Assembly (NCBI GenBank): GCA_002713705.1
Contig: PAUJ01000019.1
Coordinates: forward strand, 42,494-54,465
Direction of reading: 5' to 3'
Origin: Flavobacteriaceae bacterium
Lineage (GTDB): Bacteria > Bacteroidota > Bacteroidia > Flavobacteriales > Flavobacteriaceae
DNA length: 11,972 bases
In this document: one piece after another, positions 8,185 through 11,972 of the stretch
Position numbering within the stretch: the first letter of the stretch is position 1
How the letters are laid out: each line of letters begins with the position of its first letter
Notes under the pieces: model-generated
The model's database searches: none
Seen by the model: only the letters and a program-made list of their open reading frames with translations
Told to the model about the DNA's origin: nothing
Position numbers and translations under genes: made by a program

Positions 8185-8829
8185 ATGAGTTTAAAAACCT
8201 TAATCTTATCCTTCTTCTTACTTACTATTAAGCTAACTGCTCAAGATATTGCTGTAATACAATATGGTGGTGGTGGAGATTGGTATAGTAATCCTACAGC
8301 TTTATCCAACCTAATAAAATTTTGTAATGAAGAACTTAAGACTACTATCGATACAAAACCAAAAGTTGTAAGCCCTAACAGTGTTGATATATTTGATTAT
8401 CCCTTTTTACATATGACAGGACATGGAAATGTCTTTTTTACACAAGAAGAATCAGAAAACTTAAGAAACTATCTTTTAAGCGGTGGCTTTATTCATATTG
8501 ATGATAATTATGGAATGGATGAATATTTGAGAAAAGAATTGATTAAAGTATTTCCAAGTAAAGAACTGATTGAATTGTCAAATAGCCATCCTATTTTTAA
8601 AAACCCTTATAATTTTCCACAAGGTTTACCCAAAATTCATGAACACGACAAAAACAGGCCTCAAGCATTTGGTATTTTTGAAGAGAATCGTTTATTAATA
8701 TTATATACGTTCGAAAGCGATTTAGGGGATGGTTGGGAAAATCCTGAAGTTCATAATGATCCACAAGAAACAAGACTAAAAGCTTTACAAATGGGAGCAA
8801 ATATTATTAATTATGTTTTTAAAAATTAA
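8185..8829 (+). CDS. Secreted DUF4159 domain protein, function unknown
   Basis: A 214-residue protein of the DUF4159 family, common in Bacteroidota and thought to have a glutamine-amidotransferase-like fold; no biochemical role is established that I know of. The ATG at 8185 gives a clean signal peptide: one lysine, a hydrophobic core (LILSFFLLTI, 6-15) and a probable signal-peptidase I site near Thr-Ala-Gln (18-20), so the mature protein should be periplasmic. There is no lipobox cysteine. An in-frame TTG at 8176 would add three residues (MIF) but lies in a promoter-like element, so I prefer ATG. Recognisable blocks are QYGGGGDWY (26-34), HMTGHGN (76-82), GGFIHIDDNYGMDE (100-113) and LGDGWENPEVHNDP (180-193). 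The clustered His/Asp residues suggest ligand or metal binding, which is inference. Its TAA overlaps the next gene's ATG by one base, indicating translational coupling to an RNA methyltransferase. Confidence 0.88.
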   Translation: MSLKTLILSFFLLTIKLTAQDIAVIQYGGGGDWYSNPTALSNLIKFCNEELKTTIDTKPKVVSPNSVDIFDYPFLHMTGHGNVFFTQEESENLRNYLLSGGFIHIDDNYGMDEYLRKELIKVFPSKELIELSNSHPIFKNPYNFPQGLPKIHEHDKNRPQAFGIFEENRLLILYTFESDLGDGWENPEVHNDPQETRLKALQMGANIINYVFKN

Positions 8830-9344
8830 TGATTAAACAATTATCACATAAAGAATCTAATCATTCAGAAAAAGTATTTCCTATTGTTTTGATTTGTGAT
8901 GGTTTGAAAAGTCCCTCTAATATTGGTGGGGTTTTTAGAGTTTGTGATGCGCTTGGAATACCTGAAATTATTTTTTGTAACAGTCAAATTAATTTTAATT
9001 CTCCTAGACTTCAAAAAACTGCAAGAAATACACAGCACTATGTTTCCTATTCAGAAAATAAAAATACTCTTGATGTTATCATCAATTTAAAAAATAAGGG
9101 ATTCAAAATAATAGCTTTAGAAATTACTGATTCTAGTAAATCTATTGAAAATTTGCCTCTATTTGGCAATCAAAAAATAGCATTTATAATTGGAAATGAA
9201 AATGAAGGTGTTTCAGATAAGGTTTTATCTAATAGTGATCTGTGTGTACATATTAGTATGCACGGAAGAAATAGTAGTATGAACGTGGTACAAGCCACTT
9301 CCATAGCTTTATATTCGTTAATTAATAAAAATTATAGTAGCTAG
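8829..9344 (+). CDS. TrmH-like SPOUT RNA 2'-O-methyltransferase, minimal form
   Basis: A 171-residue SpoU/TrmH-family methyltransferase. Such enzymes use AdoMet to methylate a ribose 2'-OH in tRNA or rRNA and act as knotted dimers. Motif 1 is SPSNIGGVFRVCDALG (28-43), with Asn31 and the conserved Arg37. KTARNTQHYV (63-72) matches the usual block after it. Motif 2 is FIIGNENEGVS (119-129), and motif 3 is SSMNVVQATSIALY (149-162). The catalytic and cofactor motifs are complete. There is no N-terminal L30e-like substrate-recognition domain of the RlmB/TsnR type and little extension at either end, so substrate choice cannot be read from the sequence; TrmH (Gm18) and TrmL (position 34) are precedents for small family members. 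The ATG overlaps the preceding stop (TAATG), and the TAG stop directly abuts the next ATG, so it is in a tight operon. Confidence 0.9.
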   Translation: MIKQLSHKESNHSEKVFPIVLICDGLKSPSNIGGVFRVCDALGIPEIIFCNSQINFNSPRLQKTARNTQHYVSYSENKNTLDVIINLKNKGFKIIALEITDSSKSIENLPLFGNQKIAFIIGNENEGVSDKVLSNSDLCVHISMHGRNSSMNVVQATSIALYSLINKNYSS

Positions 9345-10433
9345 ATGAATTCAAATGACATTACAAAAGGAATTATAAAAGCAGTTGCCTATATTATTGG
9401 TATTGCTTTATTGATTTTATTTATTTATAAAATACAATCTGTTATTTTATATATTATTATTGCGGCCATAATCTCTTTAATAGGGTTGCCAATAGTTAGT
9501 TTTTTAAAAACCAAATTAAAATTTAACAATACACTTGCTGTAATTGTCGCTATGACAACAATAATTGGATTATTATCGAGTCTTATTGGCTTGTTAATCC
9601 CTTTGGTTGTTGAACAGGGGCAAAATCTTTCTTTGCTTAATATAAAGGAATTAGAATCTTCTGTTGAAAGTTTATACCAAAAAGTGATTCATTACTTATC
9701 AGATAAAGATATTGATGTGGATAAGTCACTAACTACATCTAATTTATTTTCAAAAATTGATTACTCAATAATACCAAACTTTTTAAATGCTATAATTGGT
9801 GGATTTGGAAGTTTTAGCATTGCTTTGTTTTCGATAATATTTATTTCTTTTTTCTTATTAATAGATAGTAAATTATTAGAACAAGGAATATTAACTTTTG
9901 TTACAGATCGTAATGAAGACGGTACTAAAAGATCTTTAAATGAGATAAAAAATTTATTGTCAAGGTACTTTTTAGGACTCGTTTTACAGATATCAATATT
10001 GTTTGTTATCTATACCGCTATATTGCTAACTTTTGGTGTTAATAATGCAGTTGTAATTGCTTTTTTATGTGCTTTATTAAACCTTATACCTTTTATAGGG
10101 CCCATGATTGGATTGGTATTAATGGTTTTTTTAACAATGACTAGTTTTATAGGCAGCGATTTTCAAACCGTAATATTAACTAAAACTATATTTGTAATGA
10201 TTGGCTTTTTAATTGGACAACTAGTCGATAACTTTTTTAGTCAACCTATTATATTTTCAAAAAGTGTAAAATCACATCCTTTAGAAATTTTTCTTGTAAT
10301 ATCTATAGCTGGAGTCTTATTTGGAATTGTTGGTTTAATAGTTGCTATACCTCTTTACACCTCCATAAAAGTTATTTTAAAAGAATTTTTATCTGACAAT
10401 GACATTGTTAAAAAACTTACAAAAAACCTATAG
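9345..10433 (+). CDS. AI-2E family transporter (PerM/TqsA-like permease)
   Basis: A 362-residue inner-membrane protein of the AI-2E family (UPF0118). Members are credited with AI-2 export (TqsA), sodium/proton antiport or other efflux; the substrate cannot be told from sequence. The topology fits the family: hydrophobic segments at about 10-28, 32-54, 63-88, a soluble loop at about 90-140, then 148-173, 208-232, 234-268, 276-296 and 313-342. Signature stretches are LNLIPFIGPMIG (245-256), DNFFSQPIIFSKSV (295-308) and HPLEIFLVISIAGVLFG (311-327). The length is typical. The start is ATG immediately after the TAG of the TrmH-like gene, with no spacer, so it probably relies on re-initiation. Its last 35 bases overlap the next gene in another frame. 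Nothing in the context indicates quorum sensing, so the family name should not be taken as function. Confidence 0.92.
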   Translation: MNSNDITKGIIKAVAYIIGIALLILFIYKIQSVILYIIIAAIISLIGLPIVSFLKTKLKFNNTLAVIVAMTTIIGLLSSLIGLLIPLVVEQGQNLSLLNIKELESSVESLYQKVIHYLSDKDIDVDKSLTTSNLFSKIDYSIIPNFLNAIIGGFGSFSIALFSIIFISFFLLIDSKLLEQGILTFVTDRNEDGTKRSLNEIKNLLSRYFLGLVLQISILFVIYTAILLTFGVNNAVVIAFLCALLNLIPFIGPMIGLVLMVFLTMTSFIGSDFQTVILTKTIFVMIGFLIGQLVDNFFSQPIIFSKSVKSHPLEIFLVISIAGVLFGIVGLIVAIPLYTSIKVILKEFLSDNDIVKKLTKNL

Positions 10434-11607
10434 TATTTGTTTAAATAAAAACATATTAAATATTGTTATACAAGATTATATAAAAAAAAATGAGTTTAAC
10501 TCTTCAAAGCTTGTATTTTCTAAAAGTCCCTTTGAAGGTGTAACAATTAGGGAATTGATCCAACAAATAGATGCTAGGAAAAAATGTAAGAATAAACTTC
10601 CTACTTGGTACCATTCAGCTAAAATCTATTACCCCTCAAAATTAAACATAGAACAATGTTCTTCAGAAATTACTGCAAAATACAAAACGTCTATTATCGA
10701 AGGAGACAAAATTGCTGACATAACTGGTGGTTTTGGAATTGATAGTTATTATTTTTCGAAAAAAATGAAGAAAGTTCATCATTTTGAATTAAATAAATGT
10801 CTTTCAGAAATAACAGCTTATAACTTTTCAGTTTTAAAAAGGAATAACATTCAATGCTTTACACAAGATGGCTTAAAAAATGTTTTAAAAGAACAATATG
10901 ATGTTATTTATGTAGATCCGTCAAGAAGAAATGATGACAAAGGAAAAGTTTTTTTCTTAAAAGATTGCGAGCCTGATATTTCTACATATTTACCAGCTTT
11001 ATTAAAAAATTGTAAAAAATTATTAGTAAAAACCTCTCCAATGCTTGATATTTCAGTTGGATTTAACGAATTGAAATTTGTTTCAGAACTACATATTGTT
11101 GCTGTTAAAAATGATGTAAAAGAACTGTTATGGGTTATTAAACCTAATTTTAAAGGCATTCCAAGCATAAAAACTATCAATATTTGCAAAGATCATAAGG
11201 ATGTATTTAACTTTAATTTAAACGACACTTCTAAAGTCGATTATGACATCCCGAAGAAATATTTATACGAACCAAATGCTGCAATAATGAAGAGTGGGGC
11301 TTTTGATTTAATATCAGATCGGTATCAAATTAAAAAACTTCACAAGCATTCACACTTGTATACCAGTGACGAATTAATAAGTTTTCCAGGTCGACAATTT
11401 ATAATTAACAAGGTTACTCCCTATCAAAAAAAATATTTTAAAGAATTTATAACCATCGAAAAAGCAAATATTAGTATTAGAAATTTCCCAGAAAGTGTAG
11501 CTTTTTTAAGAAAAAGACTAAGAATTAAAGATGGTGGAAATCTATTTTTATTTTTCACCACTACAAAAGAAAATAAAAAAATAATAGTAAGCTGTACAAA
11601 AGTCTGA
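10399..11607 (+). CDS. Class I SAM-dependent methyltransferase with THUMP-like C-terminus (PG_1098-like)
   Basis: A 402-residue protein resembling the Porphyromonas PG_1098 family of Bacteroidota: an N-terminal helical region, a Rossmann-fold methyltransferase, a ferredoxin-like insert and a C-terminal THUMP-like domain. Motif I is DITGGFGIDS (107-116), the ribose-binding acidic residue is Glu130 in FELN, and VDPSRR (172-177) occupies the motif IV position, where N6-adenine and m2G enzymes carry NPPY/DPPF. Later blocks are KTSPMLDISVG (211-221), YEPNAAIMKSGAFDLI (290-305) and RNFPESVAFLRKRLRIKDGG (361-380). A THUMP-like domain points to RNA as substrate, but none is established to my knowledge. 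The ATG at 10399 is the only early ATG and gives a 35-base overlap with the permease gene. Relatives as I recall them begin around residue 15, where this protein has Leu (TTA), so the N-terminus may be slightly extended. The stop is TGA at 11605. Confidence 0.88.
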   Translation: MTLLKNLQKTYSICLNKNILNIVIQDYIKKNEFNSSKLVFSKSPFEGVTIRELIQQIDARKKCKNKLPTWYHSAKIYYPSKLNIEQCSSEITAKYKTSIIEGDKIADITGGFGIDSYYFSKKMKKVHHFELNKCLSEITAYNFSVLKRNNIQCFTQDGLKNVLKEQYDVIYVDPSRRNDDKGKVFFLKDCEPDISTYLPALLKNCKKLLVKTSPMLDISVGFNELKFVSELHIVAVKNDVKELLWVIKPNFKGIPSIKTINICKDHKDVFNFNLNDTSKVDYDIPKKYLYEPNAAIMKSGAFDLISDRYQIKKLHKHSHLYTSDELISFPGRQFIINKVTPYQKKYFKEFITIEKANISIRNFPESVAFLRKRLRIKDGGNLFLFFTTTKENKKIIVSCTKV

Positions 11608-11632
11608 AAATAAACACACTAAAAATTTATTT

Positions 11633-11649
11633 AAAAAAGCCTGTTTTTT
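11633..11649 (+). terminator. Weak A6/T6 hairpin after the methyltransferase gene
   Basis: AAAAAA (11633-11638), a GCCTG loop and TTTTTT (11644-11649) could form a six-pair A-T stem ending in its own T-run. It lies 26 bases after the stop codon and just before the tRNA promoter, a sensible place for a terminator. The stem has no G-C pair, so its efficiency is doubtful. Confidence 0.3.
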
Positions 11650-11650
11650 G

Positions 11651-11682
11651 TTTGCGTTATTAGAAATGTTGAACTAAATTTG
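11651..11682 (+). promoter_or_regulatory. Bacteroidota-type promoter for the tRNA-Ser/tRNA-Pro unit
   Basis: TTTG at 11651-11654 and TAAATTTG at 11675-11682 are separated by 20 bases. This is a full match to the known Bacteroidota housekeeping consensus (TTTG, about 19-21 bases, TAnnTTTG). The predicted start near 11688 gives a leader of about 30 bases before the mature tRNA-Ser. This is the best promoter match in the window. Confidence 0.7.
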
Positions 11683-11717
11683 CATCCGCATTTGAGCTTG
11701 ATTTATCAAACTCTATT

Positions 11718-11805
11718 GGAGAGGTGCCTGAGTGGCCGAAAGGACTTGTTTGCTAAATAAGCGTACCTCAAAAGGGTACCCAGGGTTCGAATCCCTGTCT
11801 CTCCG
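11718..11805 (+). tRNA. tRNA-Ser (anticodon GCT)
   Basis: An 88-base class II tRNA. The acceptor stem pairs 11718-11724 (GGAGAGG) with 11798-11804 (TCTCTCC, with a G-T pair at the base), and the discriminator is G at 11805. The anticodon arm pairs 11745-11749 with 11757-11761 around the loop TTGCTAA, placing GCT at 11752-11754; it decodes AGC/AGU serine codons. A long variable arm (GTACC/GGTAC stem, about 11763-11780) is diagnostic for serine, and the T arm is CAGGG-TTCGAAT-CCCTG. U36 followed by A37 makes it an expected t6A37 substrate of TsaD. CCA is not encoded, so it must be added after processing. Confidence 0.98.
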
Positions 11806-11836
11806 CACAATTTAAATAAAAATATTGATAACTATT

Positions 11837-11911
11837 CGGGGTGTAGCGTAGCCCGGTTATCGCGCCACGTTTGGGACGTGGAGGCCGCAGGTTCGAATCC
11901 TGCCACCCCGA
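11837..11911 (+). tRNA. tRNA-Pro (anticodon TGG)
   Basis: A 75-base class I tRNA. The acceptor stem CGGGGTG (11837-11843) pairs perfectly with CACCCCG (11904-11910), and the discriminator is A at 11911. The anticodon stem CCACG/CGTGG encloses the loop TTTGGGA, with TGG at 11872-11874, decoding CCN proline codons mainly CCA/CCG. The T arm is GCAGG-TTCGAAT-CCTGC. G37 after the anticodon is the expected TrmD m1G37 site, not a TsaD site. CCA is not encoded. It lies 31 bases after tRNA-Ser with no promoter match between, so both are probably one transcript. Confidence 0.98.
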
Positions 11912-11912
11912 C

Positions 11913-11949
11913 AAAAAAGCCTATCTATTCATTTAGTTAGGTTTTTTTT
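11913..11949 (+). terminator. Rho-independent terminator of the tRNA unit
   Basis: AAAAAAGCCTA (11913-11923) pairs with TAGGTTTTTTT (11938-11948): CCTA/TAGG, one G-T wobble and six A-T pairs, around a 14-base loop. The 3' arm runs into an eight-T tract (11942-11949). It begins two bases after the end of tRNA-Pro and is a standard A-tract/hairpin/T-tract terminator, possibly working in both directions. Confidence 0.8.
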
Positions 11950-11972
11950 ATTTTATTTTTTAAATTTTAAGG

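Noticed and set aside
8597..8800. Minus-strand frame of 67 codons opposite the DUF4159 gene
   Set aside because: Antisense shadow; the plus-strand family motifs explain this sequence.
9345..10433. Quorum-sensing (AI-2) system suggested by the AI-2E permease
   Set aside because: No luxS, lsr genes or sensor nearby; the family name covers permeases with varied substrates.
10908..11189. Minus-strand frame of 93 codons opposite the PG_1098-like methyltransferase
   Set aside because: Antisense shadow, no recognisable protein and no upstream signal.
1..11972. Mobile element, CRISPR array, phage or defence island
   Set aside because: No transposase, integrase, repeat-spacer pattern, flanking direct repeats or shift in gene style was seen; the tRNA genes are intact with no adjacent integrase or duplicated 3' end in the window.

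Overview
The window looks like ordinary chromosome from an AT-rich member of the Bacteroidota, most likely class Flavobacteriia. The evidence is a Bacteroidota-type LptD C-terminus, a very large TamB with the flavobacterial N-terminal pattern, a DUF4159 protein, a PG_1098-type THUMP-like methyltransferase, the absence of clear Shine-Dalgarno sequences, and several matches to the Bacteroidota promoter -7 element TAnnTTTG. I see no transposase, integrase, phage gene, CRISPR array or toxin/defence module, and no gap over 300 bases without a gene.

Layout. Bases 1-1443 (+) are the 3' part of an LptD-like outer-membrane LPS-assembly gene, cut by the left edge. ridA follows (1476-1856, +). A 4.35 kb tamB lies convergently on the minus strand (1853-6202); its stop codon overlaps that of ridA on a shared TTAA. 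A 93-base divergent spacer (6203-6295) separates tamB from tsaD (6296-7315, +), followed by rsmE (7386-8099, +). A tight four-gene plus-strand run comes next: a secreted DUF4159 protein (8185-8829), a small TrmH-like SPOUT RNA methyltransferase (8829-9344), an AI-2E-family membrane permease (9345-10433) and a PG_1098-like methyltransferase (10399-11607). The right end holds tRNA-Ser(GCT) and tRNA-Pro(TGG) behind a full -33/-7 promoter match and ahead of a strong hairpin/T-run terminator.

How the genes fit together. Two themes are visible. The left half concerns the envelope: LptD inserts LPS in the outer membrane, and TamB is an envelope-spanning AsmA-like protein involved in outer-membrane assembly or lipid transport. 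The right half concerns RNA modification and translation: TsaD (t6A37 of tRNA), RsmE (m3U1498 of 16S rRNA), a TrmH-like methyltransferase, a probable RNA methyltransferase, and two tRNAs. The encoded tRNA-Ser(GCT) carries the U36-A37 expected of a TsaD substrate. The AI-2E permease and the DUF4159 protein are the functional outliers.

Most useful second looks. (1) tamB has no ATG or GTG start. The only standard alternative is a TTG that would remove the basic N-terminus, whereas an in-frame ATC 14 codons upstream would restore a textbook N-terminus. (2) The DUF4159 protein has no known role and is translationally coupled to an RNA methyltransferase. (3) The PG_1098-like enzyme has an unassigned substrate. 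I do not see a convincing previously undescribed system; the region reads as conserved housekeeping sequence.
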